Below, one piece after another: positions 1-9,135 of a stretch of DNA of 64,000 nucleotides. Made by a program: the position numbers and the translations under genes. The stretch is taken from the NCBI RefSeq assembly GCF_001510655.1, contig NZ_LMVC01000002.1, positions 966,379 to 1,030,378 on the forward strand, read 5' to 3'. A model generated the notes under the pieces. It made no database searches, was not told where the DNA came from, and worked only from the letters and a program-made list of their open reading frames with translations. This DNA is from Fictibacillus sp. FJAT-27399. Its GTDB lineage: Bacteria > Bacillota > Bacilli > Bacillales > Fictibacillaceae. Within the stretch, counting starts at the first letter, position 1, and each line of letters starts with the position of its first letter.

Positions 1-44
1 CATCTTCCACTTCAATTAACTTTTCATTGAAGATTTTTCAAGCC

Positions 45-97
45 AAAAAGGGGCTGCCTGAAGGTCAATTTTCGACTTTCTGGACAGCCCCTTTTTA
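45..97. terminator. Bidirectional terminator downstream of ispH
   Basis: An inverted repeat (AAGGGGCTG..CC against GG.CAGCCCCTT) is flanked by an A-run on the left and a T-run on the right, so it can end transcription from either side. It lies directly after the ispH stop codon on the minus strand. Confidence 0.8.
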
Positions 98-1042
98 TTA
101 TTGCTTCGTTTTTACTTTTGGCAAGATCTTGCTTAAGCTTACTTTTCTTTCTTTTTCCCAAGTCGAAGGATCTTTATCGTCATATTGCTCTAAAAAAGAG
201 ATAACTTCCTTCGTGATGGGGGTAGGGGTGGAGGCGCCGGATGTGATGCCGACGATGTTCACATCTTTAAGCCAATCCAGTTCAATTTCAGTGACATCGG
301 CAATACGGTAAGCTGGTGTTCCTGCAATTTCCTGTGAAACTTGTGCCAGACGGTTCGAATTGTTGCTTTTCGGATCGCCTACAACAAGAACAAGATCACA
401 TTCTTTTGCCTGCTCTGCAACAGCTTCTTGTCGGACCTGTGTAGCCAAACAGATTTCTTTATGAACCTCGGCGTTAGGGTATTTTATCAGCAGCTGTTTA
501 ATGATCTCAGCTACATCCCACTGGCTCATCGTCGTCTGATTCGTAATAAGAATCTTGGCGTTCTCAATCGTCAGGTTGGCAATGTCCTGCGTATTTTCAA
601 TCAAATGAACCGCATGGGGAGCGATGCCAATCGCACCTTCCGGCTCAGGGTGTCCCTTTTTGCCAATATAAATGACTACATATCCTTCTTTTTCTTTTTC
701 CCGGATTAAGTCATGTGTTTTGGTAACATCTGGACACGTTGCATCAATTTCGATCAGCCCTTTTTCATGAGCGATGCGTCTCACTTCTGGAGATACTCCA
801 TGAGCTGTGTAAATAACAGTGCCCGACTCAATGTTGCGGATGATGTCCAAACGGCTCTTCCCATCCAGCGTAATAATTCCCTCTTCTTCAAAAGCATCGG
901 TAACATGTTTATTATGAACAATCATGCCCAAAATATAGATAGGCCGGGGCAATGATGGATCTTTAGCCGCCTGTCTTGCTAATACCATGGCATCAACTAC
1001 GCCATAGCAATAACCTCGAGGAGATATTCTAACAACCTTCAT
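98..1042 (-). CDS. ispH: 4-hydroxy-3-methylbut-2-enyl diphosphate reductase IspH
   Basis: This is the last enzyme of the MEP isoprenoid pathway, an iron-sulfur protein that reduces HMBPP to IPP and DMAPP in the cytosol. The three cluster cysteines are at about residues 12 (GYCYG), 103 (ATCPDV) and 198 (EICLAT), with the conserved HNKHV, TAHGVS, SNNSNRL and SGASTP motifs. The open frame runs further upstream, but the start at 1042 is chosen because an AAGGGAG site lies 8 nt before it, the protein becomes 314 aa (the usual family length), and longer versions would run into the neighbouring yqfQ. The order ispH-yqfQ-cshB matches B. subtilis yqfP-yqfQ-yqfR. ispG, the preceding pathway step, is also in this window at about 10 kb. 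Confidence 0.96.
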   Translation of the reverse strand: MKVVRISPRGYCYGVVDAMVLARQAAKDPSLPRPIYILGMIVHNKHVTDAFEEEGIITLDGKSRLDIIRNIESGTVIYTAHGVSPEVRRIAHEKGLIEIDATCPDVTKTHDLIREKEKEGYVVIYIGKKGHPEPEGAIGIAPHAVHLIENTQDIANLTIENAKILITNQTTMSQWDVAEIIKQLLIKYPNAEVHKEICLATQVRQEAVAEQAKECDLVLVVGDPKSNNSNRLAQVSQEIAGTPAYRIADVTEIELDWLKDVNIVGITSGASTPTPITKEVISFLEQYDDKDPSTWEKERKVSLSKILPKVKTKQ

Positions 1043-1154
1043 TTTCATCTCTCCCTTATAAACTAAAAAGATCGGCTGTTCAGATGAAATGGTCTGAACA
1101 CCTCTTCCCATTATAAAGGAGAGCGTATAAGAAAACAATGAAGCGGACTTTGAG

Positions 1155-1736
1155 CTAAATGAACAGCTTTGGTGGAGGCTGCAGGCGTGTGACCGGTCTT
1201 TTACTCGATGATTTCGGCGGCTTTCCAACATTTTTTACTTTTCTGGCTGCAGGACCGATAATAATTTTAGCGTCTTCTGGAGTGCCTGCCGGTATATCAT
1301 AAGGAAAGCTGCTTTCTTCCAGCATCTCGCTGTCTACTGCAACTTTTACAGGCTTAGCTTCAGTTTTGGGTTTCTCTTTCTTTTTAGGTTTGCTTTGAGG
1401 AGCTGCTTCTTTTTTTGCTTTTGTTCTTTCGTCTCTGGCTTCTTTTTTTTCTTTTATCGTTTTGTTTGTGTTATCTCTAAATTCTTTTAAGGACTTCATC
1501 ATGTCCGGTAGATTTTTTACCATTGGCCCGTACTGTTTTACCATGGGACCCATTGTTTCAGCAACCTGCAGCATTTTTTGAACGTTTTCCACCATGGTCA
1601 GAACGTTCAACGGCGATCTGGCCGCACCGCCTAGACCGGCTAGAGACCGCATGCCCGCTGGAGGAGTGAATCGCTGTCCAGGCGGTATACCCGCCGATCG
1701 TCCGCGCTGAGGACCTATAGGGGGATATGGATGCAT
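1155..1736 (-). CDS. yqfQ: YqfQ-like (VrrA family) protein
   Basis: This is a 193-residue protein of the YqfQ/VrrA family of Bacillus; its function is unknown. The N-terminus is rich in Pro, Gly and Arg. A central amphipathic segment (about residues 40-85, with the repeat [12 protein letters not shown]) is followed by a Lys/Glu/Ala-rich, probably disordered tail that ends in basic and Pro-rich sequence. There is no signal peptide and no clear membrane segment. A good AAGGGAGGG site lies 7 nt before the ATG. It is transcribed away from cshB and towards ispH with a gap of about 110 nt, so it may be cotranscribed with ispH. The identification rests on composition and on the conserved position beside ispH and cshB. 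Confidence 0.75.
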   Translation of the reverse strand: MHPYPPIGPQRGRSAGIPPGQRFTPPAGMRSLAGLGGAARSPLNVLTMVENVQKMLQVAETMGPMVKQYGPMVKNLPDMMKSLKEFRDNTNKTIKEKKEARDERTKAKKEAAPQSKPKKKEKPKTEAKPVKVAVDSEMLEESSFPYDIPAGTPEDAKIIIGPAARKVKNVGKPPKSSSKRPVTRLQPPPKLFI

Positions 1737-1906
1737 TGTTTGACCCTCCCTTCAGAAAAATACCCTTCACTTAAAGATATGAAAGTCTGGCTCAAAGGTG
1801 TGCGGATGTCTTGGCAAAACGGCAGATCTTCATAGCTAATTTTCAAGACTTCATCTATAATACTAAAAGTAGACAATACAAATGGAAAAAAGTCAGGTGA
1901 TAAAAA

Positions 1907-3193
1907 ATGAAAACAGCGTTTGACCGTTTAAATATAAAACCGTTTTTATTAAACGCAATGATCGAGCAAGGATTCAAAAAACCGACAGATATTCAGGAGC
2001 GAGTTGTTCCGGGAATTCTGAACGGTTATGACATTATCGGACAGTCACAGACCGGTTCAGGTAAAACTTTAGCTTTCCTTTTGCCGGTACTGAATAAGAT
2101 CAATACCGAAAAAAATGAAATTCAAGCAATCATCACGGCGCCTACCCGTGAACTCGCACAGCAGATCTTTGAGGAGTATGAAAAGCTGTCAGAATACTTT
2201 CCTGAAGATGATTTCATCCGTGCGAAGACAGTCGTTGGTGGAACCGACCGAAAAAGAATGGCTGACCGTCTGAAGAATGCCCCGCATTTGATCATCGGTA
2301 CACCGGGGCGCATTAAAGACTTGGTGAACAATGAAGGAATCAATATCTTTTCGGCAACGATGCTTGTTGTTGATGAAGCTGATCAAATGCTCGATATGGG
2401 ATTCATTGAAGACGTCGACCAAGTGGCAGCACGTATGGCAACAAAAATTCAAATGCTTGTGTTTTCCGCGACAATCCCGGAAAAGCTGCAGCCGCTGCTT
2501 AAAAAATATATGAATAATCCGCGCCATGTTCATGTGAGCCCTGAACAGGCGACAGCGAAAGAAATCAAACATGTTTTGATTCCGCTAAAGCATAAGGACA
2601 AAATAAAGACTTTGATCGAAGTTGCAAAAGCTTATAATCCTTATCTTTGTTTAATCTTCGTCAACACGAAGAAAACAGCAGATGAAGTAGCGGACGCCAT
2701 GCTCGCAGAAGGCATGAATGCCGAGCGGCTGCACGGCGATGTTCCTCCGCGTGAACGGAAGAATATCATGAAACGAGTGCAGAAAGCTGAGTTTCAATAT
2801 GTCGTAGCGACTGACTTGGCAGCGAGGGGCATTGATATTAAAGGGGTAAGTCATATCATTAACTTCGAGCTCCCAGCCGATTTGGATTATTATATCCATC
2901 GTACAGGCCGGACAGGCCGTGCTGGAATGTCAGGCATCGCGGCAACCCTCATTGAACCGTCTGATCAGCTAGCTATTCAAAAACTGCAGAATCGTAAAAT
3001 TTTGTTTGTTCAAGAAGAGCTGAAGAACGGGGAATGGAAAGAGGTGCCCCTTCGAATAAGAAAGGCCGCTGTCCAAAAAGGAAGCTCAGGAGTAAGTGTA
3101 CAGAAACCTAAAAAAGTGAAGCCAGGCTATAAAAAGAAGATGGCAGAAGAAAAACGCAGAATGGAAAAAAAGCAAAATCGCAATAAAAGATAA
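1907..3193 (+). CDS. cshB: DEAD-box ATP-dependent RNA helicase CshB
   Basis: This is a 428-residue DEAD-box RNA helicase, by family a cold-induced RNA chaperone and ribosome or mRNA remodelling factor. The motifs are in order: a Q motif near residue 30, motif I SQTGSGKT (Lys53), PTRELA, GTPGR, motif II DEAD (156-159), SAT, ATDLAARGID and HRTGRTGR. The C-terminus is a Lys/Arg-rich basic tail, as is usual for RNA anchoring. The orthologue in B. subtilis (YqfR/CshB) sits at the same place between yqfQ and nfo. nfo follows after 28 nt and is probably cotranscribed. Confidence 0.95.
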   Translation: MKTAFDRLNIKPFLLNAMIEQGFKKPTDIQERVVPGILNGYDIIGQSQTGSGKTLAFLLPVLNKINTEKNEIQAIITAPTRELAQQIFEEYEKLSEYFPEDDFIRAKTVVGGTDRKRMADRLKNAPHLIIGTPGRIKDLVNNEGINIFSATMLVVDEADQMLDMGFIEDVDQVAARMATKIQMLVFSATIPEKLQPLLKKYMNNPRHVHVSPEQATAKEIKHVLIPLKHKDKIKTLIEVAKAYNPYLCLIFVNTKKTADEVADAMLAEGMNAERLHGDVPPRERKNIMKRVQKAEFQYVVATDLAARGIDIKGVSHIINFELPADLDYYIHRTGRTGRAGMSGIAATLIEPSDQLAIQKLQNRKILFVQEELKNGEWKEVPLRIRKAAVQKGSSGVSVQKPKKVKPGYKKKMAEEKRRMEKKQNRNKR

Positions 3194-3221
3194 TCATCAA
3201 GGTTAGAGAAGGAGATCAAGT

Positions 3222-4115
3222 ATGCTGAAACTAGGATCACACGTATCAATGAGCGGAAAGAAAATGCTTCTTGGGGCAAGTGAAGAAGCAGCTTCCTATG
3301 GAGCCAATACTTTCATGGTTTATACTGGTGCGCCTCAGAATACCCGCAGAAAAAAGATTGAAGATCTGAACATTGAAGCGGGTATCAAGCATATGCAAGA
3401 AAATGGCATGACAGAATTGGTCGTGCACGCACCATACATCATTAACATCGGAAACTCAGTCAAACCGGAAACTTTCCAGCTGGGCGTTGACTTTCTTACT
3501 TCTGAGATCGAACGTACAGCTGCCATTGGCGGAAAGCAAATCGTTCTTCATCCCGGAGCCCATGTTGGTGCGGGAACAGAAGATGGGATCAAGAAAATTA
3601 TTGAAGGTTTGAATGAGGTGCTGACACCTGAACAAAATGTTCAGATTGCACTGGAGACTATGGCAGGAAAGGGTTCGGAATGCGGCTGTACGTTTGAAGA
3701 ATTGGCCTCTATCTTTGATGGGGTTCACCTTAACGATAAGCTTTCCATCTGCTTTGATACTTGTCATACGCATGACTCTGGATATGATATCATCAATGAT
3801 TTTGATGGAGTGCTGAACACATTTGACAAATTGATCGGCCTTGATCGTCTGAAGGTTCTTCATATCAATGACAGCAAGAATGAGCGCGGCGCCCGAAAGG
3901 ACCGCCACGAGAACATCGGATTCGGAAAGATCGGTTTTGATGCATTAAACTATATCGTCCACCATCCGCAGCTTGGCGATGTCCCTAAAATATTAGAGAC
4001 ACCTTATGTTGGAACAGATAAGAACAATAAAAAACCTCCATATCAACTGGAGATCGAAATGCTGAAGAATAAAGAGTTTGTTCCGACTTTGCAGGAACAG
4101 CTCCTAACTGTATAA
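3222..4115 (+). CDS. nfo: Deoxyribonuclease IV (endonuclease IV)
   Basis: This is a 297-residue AP endonuclease of the endonuclease IV family. It cleaves DNA 5' to abasic sites in base excision repair and uses a three-zinc centre in a TIM barrel. The signature segments are present: GSHVSM at the start, [43 protein letters not shown] and the [12 protein letters not shown] strands that carry the last zinc ligands. An AGAAGGAGA site precedes the ATG. It follows cshB closely and is ended by a strong terminator. Confidence 0.96.
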   Translation: MLKLGSHVSMSGKKMLLGASEEAASYGANTFMVYTGAPQNTRRKKIEDLNIEAGIKHMQENGMTELVVHAPYIINIGNSVKPETFQLGVDFLTSEIERTAAIGGKQIVLHPGAHVGAGTEDGIKKIIEGLNEVLTPEQNVQIALETMAGKGSECGCTFEELASIFDGVHLNDKLSICFDTCHTHDSGYDIINDFDGVLNTFDKLIGLDRLKVLHINDSKNERGARKDRHENIGFGKIGFDALNYIVHHPQLGDVPKILETPYVGTDKNNKKPPYQLEIEMLKNKEFVPTLQEQLLTV

Positions 4116-4145
4116 AAAAAGAGGCGGAAAAACGCCTCTTTTTTA
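4114..4145. terminator. Bidirectional terminator between nfo and yqfT
   Basis: The stem AAGAGGCG/CGCCTCTT has an A-run upstream and a T-run downstream and serves the convergent nfo and yqfT. The yqfT stop codon lies inside the T-run. Confidence 0.9.
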
Positions 4146-4403
4146 TCTGTTTAAATAATTGTTGATTAAGTATTGGATGTAATTTGCTTTCTCGCGGCTC
4201 ACTTCTGCGGCAATCGCTTCAATGATTTCTGCACGCTGGGCAGCATTTGTTATGTTAATGTTGTATCTTCTTAAAATCCCGATCACTTTATTGGCTTCCT
4301 GCATGGAAACCGGAAACTGATACTGTCCTGCCAATTGAACGAGTTCCTGGGCAGTAAGCTGATTTAATTTCGAGTTGACCATGTGGACCATAAAAGGATT
4401 CAT
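4143..4403 (-). CDS. yqfT: DUF2624 protein YqfT
   Basis: This is an 86-residue small protein of the DUF2624/YqfT family with no assigned function. It is predicted soluble and mostly helical (for example LNQLTAQELVQLAGQYQF and an ANKVIGILRRYNIN segment), with a charged C-terminal helix. An AGGAGGGG ribosome site precedes the ATG. It is convergent with nfo, as in B. subtilis. Confidence 0.85.
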   Translation of the reverse strand: MNPFMVHMVNSKLNQLTAQELVQLAGQYQFPVSMQEANKVIGILRRYNINITNAAQRAEIIEAIAAEVSREKANYIQYLINNYLNR

Positions 4404-4457
4404 TTTATCCCCTCCTATTCACCCTATCCTATGAAGGAGCGGAAAAAAAGTGAACAG

Positions 4458-4483
4458 AAAAAAGCCGCTTAGAGCGGCTTTTT
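4458..4483 (-). terminator. Terminator of the purine permease gene
   Basis: The stem AGCCGCT/AGCGGCT read on the minus strand is followed by a T-run, just after the stop of the permease gene. Confidence 0.85.
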
Positions 4484-4489
4484 AGTAAT

Positions 4490-5773
4490 TTATATCACAG
4501 AATGAAACATGAAATTTATCAGAAATAATAAGGCGATTACATACAGTGGTGCAGGGATCTGCTTGCGCTGTCCCACTGCCATTTTCAAAACGGGATAAGC
4601 GATGAAACCGAAGGCCAGCCCGTCAACAATGCTGTATGTTAAGGGGATGAGCGCGATGATCAAAAACGCAGGAAATCCTTCTGTAAAATCAGAAAGCGGG
4701 ATATGCTGTATATTTTGGACCATAAGACCGCCAATAATGATCAGTACAGGCGCGATTGCTCCGTCTGGTATCATGCTGAGGAATGGAGTGACAGCAATCG
4801 AGGCAAGGAACAAGATCCCTGTAACGACACTCGTCAAACCCGTTCTGCCTCCTTCGGAAATCCCAGCAGCACTCTCTACTGTAGAAATGGTAGGGCTTGT
4901 ACCAAGTACGCCTGAAATGAGAGATGCAACAGCATTTGCCTGAAAGGCTTTTGGGAATTTTCCGCGATCTGGCAGAAGGCCGTGAAGGAGCCCCATGTTT
5001 TCAAATGTAACAATCATCGTAAGTGAAAACGTAGCAATCCAGAATGGAAGGCTGAAGATTCCTTTGAAATCTGCTCCGAAAAAGAGCTCCATAAAGGGCG
5101 CCAATTCAAGCTTATTATGAGTATCCTCCGTGCCATGCGCCCAGCCGGTTAGATAACCGATCAGGCAAGTAAGCGCAATTCCAATCAAGAAGCTGCCTTT
5201 CACATTTCTTGAAAAAAGAAACAAGGTTACGACCAGCCCTATGATGGTGAGCAAAGTGGTCGGATGCCCTAAATGTCCAAGCTTCACAAAAGTAGTAGAA
5301 CTGGCTTCAATAATTCCGCCTTTTTGCAGACCGATAAATGCTAGAAATAATCCAATGCCAACCGTTATACTATGCTTTAAAGAAGCTGGAATACTTTCTG
5401 ACAGTACATCCTTAAGCCGGGTTGAGGCAACAGCCAAAAATAAAATACCTGAGATGATAACAGCAGCAAGCGCTTCTCTCCATGAAAGCCCCATACCTTG
5501 TATGATGGTATAGGTAAAAAAGGCGTTTACGCCCATACCCGGCGTTAAAATGATCGGAGCGTTCGCATAGAATCCCATAAAAAAGCATCCGGCTACAGAG
5601 GTCAGGATAGTGGCAAGAAGTACGCCGTAATAAGGCATTCCTGCATCAGCCAGTATTAAAGGATTGACGATAATAATATAAGCAATGGTGAAAAATGATG
5701 TAACACCCGCAAGTACTTCCTGTTTTATGGAACTGCTGTGTTTCTCTAACTGAAAAAATTTTGATACGTTCAA
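4490..5773 (-). CDS. NCS2-family purine (hypoxanthine/guanine) permease, PbuG/PbuO type
   Basis: This is a 427-residue polytopic membrane protein of the AzgA branch of the NCS2 family, which takes up hypoxanthine, guanine or related purines with protons. The family segments AGVTSFFTIAYIIIVNP, ILTPGMGVNAFF and VESAAGISEGGRTG are present, with about 12 to 14 hydrophobic stretches. The start is a TTG with an AGAAGGGA site 6 nt upstream. The roughly 150 nt upstream show a TATAAT and a small GCAGC/GCTGC hairpin but no recognisable purine riboswitch. It could be the PbuG or PbuO subtype; sequence alone does not separate them here. Confidence 0.88.
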   Translation of the reverse strand: MNVSKFFQLEKHSSSIKQEVLAGVTSFFTIAYIIIVNPLILADAGMPYYGVLLATILTSVAGCFFMGFYANAPIILTPGMGVNAFFTYTIIQGMGLSWREALAAVIISGILFLAVASTRLKDVLSESIPASLKHSITVGIGLFLAFIGLQKGGIIEASSTTFVKLGHLGHPTTLLTIIGLVVTLFLFSRNVKGSFLIGIALTCLIGYLTGWAHGTEDTHNKLELAPFMELFFGADFKGIFSLPFWIATFSLTMIVTFENMGLLHGLLPDRGKFPKAFQANAVASLISGVLGTSPTISTVESAAGISEGGRTGLTSVVTGILFLASIAVTPFLSMIPDGAIAPVLIIIGGLMVQNIQHIPLSDFTEGFPAFLIIALIPLTYSIVDGLAFGFIAYPVLKMAVGQRKQIPAPLYVIALLFLINFMFHSVI

Positions 5774-5933
5774 GTGTTTCCCTTCTTTATTTACTTATAT
5801 CCCTCTCCCACCCAGCAGCCAAGAGCTGCCAATTAAAAATTATAACGCAATGCCTCCTTCTTGACTACTCCTTCTTTTTAAAGGTTTCAAAGTGGAGGGG
5901 AAGTAGCATTAAACAGAGCAAAGGATGATAGAA

Positions 5934-6584
5934 ATGACATATAAAGCAGTATGTTTTGATATGGACGGTGTATTGGTTGATACGATGAAAGACCATGCAA
6001 AGGCGTGGATCTATGCCTTTGGTGAGCAGGGCCACATCATTAGTGAAGATTACTTTTACGAGCTGGAAGGAATGCCGGGGATGCAGACCATTCTTCATGT
6101 CAATAACCGCCATCTGCTCAAATTATCTGATACTGAACAAGAAGAAATCTATCATAATAAACGGTCGCATTTTATACAAAATTCTACCTATGCCTTCTAT
6201 GACGAAACCGTTGATGCCATCCTGGCTTTAAAGGAAGCAGGGATACCGATCGCTCTTGCGACAGGGAGCAGAAAAGAGTTTGTACAGGAAGTACTTGAAA
6301 AGCTCCGGGTCTCATTTGATGCTGTAATTACAGGCGATGATGTTAAAAAAGGTAAGCCTTCACCAGAGCCTTATGAAAGAGTGTTTAAGCAGTTTTCGTA
6401 TTCAGCTGAAGAATGGATTGTCGTTGAAAACGCACCGCTTGGTATTCAGGCCGCTGATGATTCCGGTGCCTATGTTCTTGCGCTGCTGACCACACTTCCT
6501 GAAGAAAAGCAGTCCAGGGCAGATGAAATTCTCAAAGATCATGGGAGGTTGAAGGAGTACTTGCTGAGAAAGCTGAGAGGATAA
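5934..6584 (+). CDS. HAD-family phosphatase, beta-phosphoglucomutase-like
   Basis: This is a haloacid dehalogenase-fold phosphatase of subfamily IA. Motif I DMDGVLVDT near the N-terminus supplies the nucleophile and acid-base aspartates. Motif II is in ALATGSRKEFV, motif III is the Lys in KKGKPSPEPY, and motif IV is degenerate (EWIVVENAPLGIQAA), as in PGMB-like members. The substrate is not evident and is probably a small sugar phosphate or nucleotide. An ATG 9 nt upstream is in frame, but the AAAGG site is better spaced from 5934. It stands alone in front of the zinc operon promoter. Confidence 0.85.
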   Translation: MTYKAVCFDMDGVLVDTMKDHAKAWIYAFGEQGHIISEDYFYELEGMPGMQTILHVNNRHLLKLSDTEQEEIYHNKRSHFIQNSTYAFYDETVDAILALKEAGIPIALATGSRKEFVQEVLEKLRVSFDAVITGDDVKKGKPSPEPYERVFKQFSYSAEEWIVVENAPLGIQAADDSGAYVLALLTTLPEEKQSRADEILKDHGRLKEYLLRKLRG

Positions 6585-6593
6585 GCTCGCTAT

Positions 6594-6622
6594 TTTACAA
6601 AATGAGAGGTTTCTTGTATACT
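6594..6622 (+). promoter_or_regulatory. SigA-type promoter of the znuC-znuB-zur operon
   Basis: The boxes are TTTACA (6594-6599) and TATACT (6617-6622) with a 17-nt spacer. The expected start point near 6629 lies just before the Zur-box-like palindrome. Confidence 0.75.
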
Positions 6623-6634
6623 TTATTGGAATTT

Positions 6635-6655
6635 AAATCGTAACCGTTACTATTA
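6635..6655. promoter_or_regulatory. Zur box
   Basis: The 21-bp imperfect palindrome has half-sites AAATCGTAAC and GTTACTATTA. It closely fits the Bacillus Zur operator (AAATCGTAAT and its complement around a central base). It lies between the start point and the first gene of an operon that itself encodes Zur, which predicts zinc-dependent repression and autoregulation. Confidence 0.85.
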
Positions 6656-6668
6656 GATGGAGGCGCGT

Positions 6669-7436
6669 ATGTCACAGCAAGCTGTTAAACCAGCCGTTAA
6701 GATAGAGGATCTTTCCTTCCATTATGGAGACCGAAACGTTCTTGAACATATTACATTTGAGATTCCTGAAGGATCGTTTATGGGACTTGTCGGTCCGAAC
6801 GGCTCTGGCAAATCCACCTTGATCAAATGTATTTTAGGGCTGTTAAAACCGCAATCCGGCAAAGTTTTTTTGTTCGGGGAGCACTTGAGCCAATTTAGAA
6901 ACTGGGATGAGATAGGGTACGTGTCCCAAAAAGCCAATAGTTTTAATACAGCTTTTCCAGCGACTGTCTATGAGGTGGTATCGATGGGGCTGTTCGGCAA
7001 GGTTGGCCTGTTCCGGTTTTTGACCAAGAAACATAAGCAGAAAATCATTGAGGCGATTGAAACCGTAGGCATGACACCTTACATGAACCGAAATATTGGT
7101 GAACTTTCGGGCGGCCAGCAGCAAAGGGTGTTCATCGCGAGAGCGCTTGTCAGCGACCCGAATCTGCTTATCCTGGATGAACCGACTGTCGGTGTCGATT
7201 CTGCATCGGTTTCCAGCTTCTATCAGATGCTGAAAAACCTGAACCGCGAGAAAGGCCTGACACTGCTCCTTGTTACACATGATGTAGGTGTCATGTCTGA
7301 CTATGTCACCCATGTGGCCTGTTTGAATAAACAGCTGCACTTTCATGGAAATACAGCTGAGTTTGAGAAAACCTCTAAAGAAGGCTTTTCACAAATGTAT
7401 GGGCACCATGTCCATGTAATAGAACATCAACATTAA
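6669..7436 (+). CDS. znuC: Zinc ABC transporter ATP-binding protein
   Basis: This is an ABC ATPase that powers zinc (or manganese) import with the membrane protein encoded next. Walker A GPNGSGKST is near residue 40, the signature is LSGGQQQRV, Walker B is LLILDEPTVGVDS, and the switch histidine is in THDVGVM. The C-terminus is His-rich (GHHVHVIEHQH), often seen in zinc systems. The start at 6669 is taken because GGAGG lies just before it; an in-frame ATG at 6657 would place that site inside the gene. The operon is znuC-znuB-zur behind a Zur box. A substrate-binding znuA is absent from this cluster. Confidence 0.93.
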   Translation: MSQQAVKPAVKIEDLSFHYGDRNVLEHITFEIPEGSFMGLVGPNGSGKSTLIKCILGLLKPQSGKVFLFGEHLSQFRNWDEIGYVSQKANSFNTAFPATVYEVVSMGLFGKVGLFRFLTKKHKQKIIEAIETVGMTPYMNRNIGELSGGQQQRVFIARALVSDPNLLILDEPTVGVDSASVSSFYQMLKNLNREKGLTLLLVTHDVGVMSDYVTHVACLNKQLHFHGNTAEFEKTSKEGFSQMYGHHVHVIEHQH

Positions 7437-7451
7437 CCGGAGGAAGAGTGG

Positions 7452-8306
7452 ATGTCATTCCCGTTTTTTCAATATGATTTTTTGCAGAATGCATTTCTTA
7501 CAGGAATTATGATTGGTCTATTGGCCCCTGTACTTGGTGTATTTATTGTTGTTAGAAGACAATCTTTAATTGCAGATGCACTGTCGCATATTACACTGGC
7601 AGGAATTGCAGCAAACCTGATGCTGGGCCGTAACGTCGCATTTTTCAGCGGGCTGAATCCTCTATATATGGGGATGGTATTCTCGGTCGGGGGCGCAGTG
7701 GGGATCGAACAGCTGCGCAAAGTATATAAGCATTATGAAGAACTTGCCATACCAATTATCATGTCAGCCGGAATCGGACTGAGTGTTATTTTTATCTCAC
7801 TTGCGAATGGTTTTAACACGGACTTATTCAATTATTTATTCGGAAGCGTACTGGCTGTTAAAGAATCCGATGTATGGACAATCTTTTTTATTCTTTTGCT
7901 TGTGTTTGCCTTTGTACTGTTTTTATATAAAGAATTATTTGTGCTCTCCTTTGATGAGGAGCAGGCTACTGTTTCTGGGATTAGAGGAAAGTGGATACAG
8001 TTTCTATTCATTGTCATGGTGGCTCTTGTCATTGCTTCTTCCATGAAAATTGTAGGCATTTTGCTTGTTTCTTCTTTGATGACATTGCCGGTTGCAGCCA
8101 GTATCCGGCTTGCGAACGGGTTTAAGCATACATTTGTTTTGTCTGTCATCTTTGGCGAAACAGCGGTCATTCTTGGCCTCATTCTGTCTTATTATCTGGA
8201 CTTTGCCCCTGGAGGCACTATCGTAATGATCTCGGTCATCATTTTATTGCTGTCGCTCTTGTGGAAAAAGCTGCGTTCCAGAAGAAAAATAGCGATTAAC
8301 CAATAG
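7452..8306 (+). CDS. znuB: Zinc ABC transporter permease
   Basis: This is a 284-residue integral membrane permease of the ABC-3 family (manganese/zinc type). About eight hydrophobic helices are visible, with the conserved GIMIGLLAPVLGVFIVVRRQSLIADALSH region near the start and a LLVSSLMTLPVA segment near residue 205. A GGAGGAAG site precedes the ATG, 15 nt after znuC. It pairs with ZnuC, and zur follows 12 nt later. Confidence 0.93.
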   Translation: MSFPFFQYDFLQNAFLTGIMIGLLAPVLGVFIVVRRQSLIADALSHITLAGIAANLMLGRNVAFFSGLNPLYMGMVFSVGGAVGIEQLRKVYKHYEELAIPIIMSAGIGLSVIFISLANGFNTDLFNYLFGSVLAVKESDVWTIFFILLLVFAFVLFLYKELFVLSFDEEQATVSGIRGKWIQFLFIVMVALVIASSMKIVGILLVSSLMTLPVAASIRLANGFKHTFVLSVIFGETAVILGLILSYYLDFAPGGTIVMISVIILLLSLLWKKLRSRRKIAINQ

Positions 8307-8318
8307 TGGAGGTGCAGT

Positions 8319-8732
8319 ATGGACGTTTTAACCGCCATTGATTTATTGAAAAAGAAGGGCTATAAATATACCGATAAACGGAAAGACATCCTTCAATTGT
8401 TTTCCGATGAAAAAAGGTATCTAAGCGCCAGAGATGTTCAAGATTCACTGAAAGAGAATTATCCTGGATTGAGTTTTGATACCATTTACCGCAATCTTTC
8501 TACCTTCTCAGATCTGGATATATTAGAAGAGACTGAACTGGAAGGGGAGAAAAAATTCCGGTTCACTTGTCCTACACAGGAACATCATCATCATTTGATC
8601 TGTTTGAAGTGCGGAAAGACAAAGGAAATCAATGCCTGTCCGATGGAAAATGTAACCACAGATTTGTCGGACTTTACCGTTACCGGACATAAATTTGAAA
8701 TTTATGGTATCTGCCAGGTATGTGTAAACTGA
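8319..8732 (+). CDS. zur: Zinc uptake regulator Zur (Fur family)
   Basis: This is a 137-residue Fur-family repressor. The winged helix is in residues 1-80, with recognition helix FDTIYRNLSTF. The structural zinc site is formed by C95/C98 and C132/C135 (CLKCGK and CQVC), and the HHHH run (residues 89-92) lies at the regulatory metal site. With a zinc ABC transporter in the same operon and a Zur-type box upstream, Zur is the clear choice over Fur or PerR. The chromosomal position matches B. subtilis yqfV/zur. Confidence 0.93.
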   Translation: MDVLTAIDLLKKKGYKYTDKRKDILQLFSDEKRYLSARDVQDSLKENYPGLSFDTIYRNLSTFSDLDILEETELEGEKKFRFTCPTQEHHHHLICLKCGKTKEINACPMENVTTDLSDFTVTGHKFEIYGICQVCVN

Positions 8733-8796
8733 TCGAGGATTGAGGTATGACTTTCCTCTAAATGTGGCATCCTAGCCGTAAAGGAGGAGAGTCATT

Positions 8797-9009
8797 TTGC
8801 CAACAGTAAAATGTAATGTAGCCAACTGCACATATTGGGGAGAAGGCAACAATTGTGTAGCCGATGCCATCCTTGTTGAAATCGATAAGCATGCCAACAA
8901 TAGATACGATATGGAAGCAAGCGGTGAACTGAGCGGAGATGCCAATCACAAAGACAACGCCGATAAACCGGCTGAAACCTGCTGCCATACATTCAAGCGA
9001 AAACAATGA
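8797..9009 (+). CDS. DUF1540 small Cys-rich protein
   Basis: This is a 70-residue protein of the DUF1540 family. An N-terminal CNVANCTYW..NNC pattern and a C-terminal CCHTF motif give five or more cysteines and point to a small metal-binding fold. The start is TTG with an AAGGAGGAGA site upstream, and the reading frame ends at a strong terminator. It lies directly downstream of zur, so a metal link is tempting, but the family has no established function. It may be cotranscribed with zur. Confidence 0.85.
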   Translation: MPTVKCNVANCTYWGEGNNCVADAILVEIDKHANNRYDMEASGELSGDANHKDNADKPAETCCHTFKRKQ

Positions 9010-9010
9010 T

Positions 9011-9041
9011 AAAAAAGGAGCGTTTACCGCTCCTTTTTTAT
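9011..9041 (+). terminator. Terminator after the DUF1540 gene
   Basis: The stem AAAAAAGGAGCG/CGCTCCTTTTTT has a 5-nt loop and a T-run. Confidence 0.9.
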
Positions 9042-9135
9042 TTGCCGCTTCAGCTTTTCATTAAATTAACAACTATATTTACCTTGTTTAAAGCCATACT
9101 AAAAACGCTCCACCAAAGAAAGTGAGGGATTCGGT

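Noticed and set aside
1043-1231. N-terminal extension of IspH by 63 codons
   Set aside because: It overlaps the end of yqfQ, lacks a ribosome site, and the shorter form has the exact family length with a good AAGGGAG site.
5774-5930. Purine riboswitch upstream of the NCS2 permease
   Set aside because: I see only a small GCAGC/GCTGC hairpin and none of the conserved junction bases of a purine aptamer.
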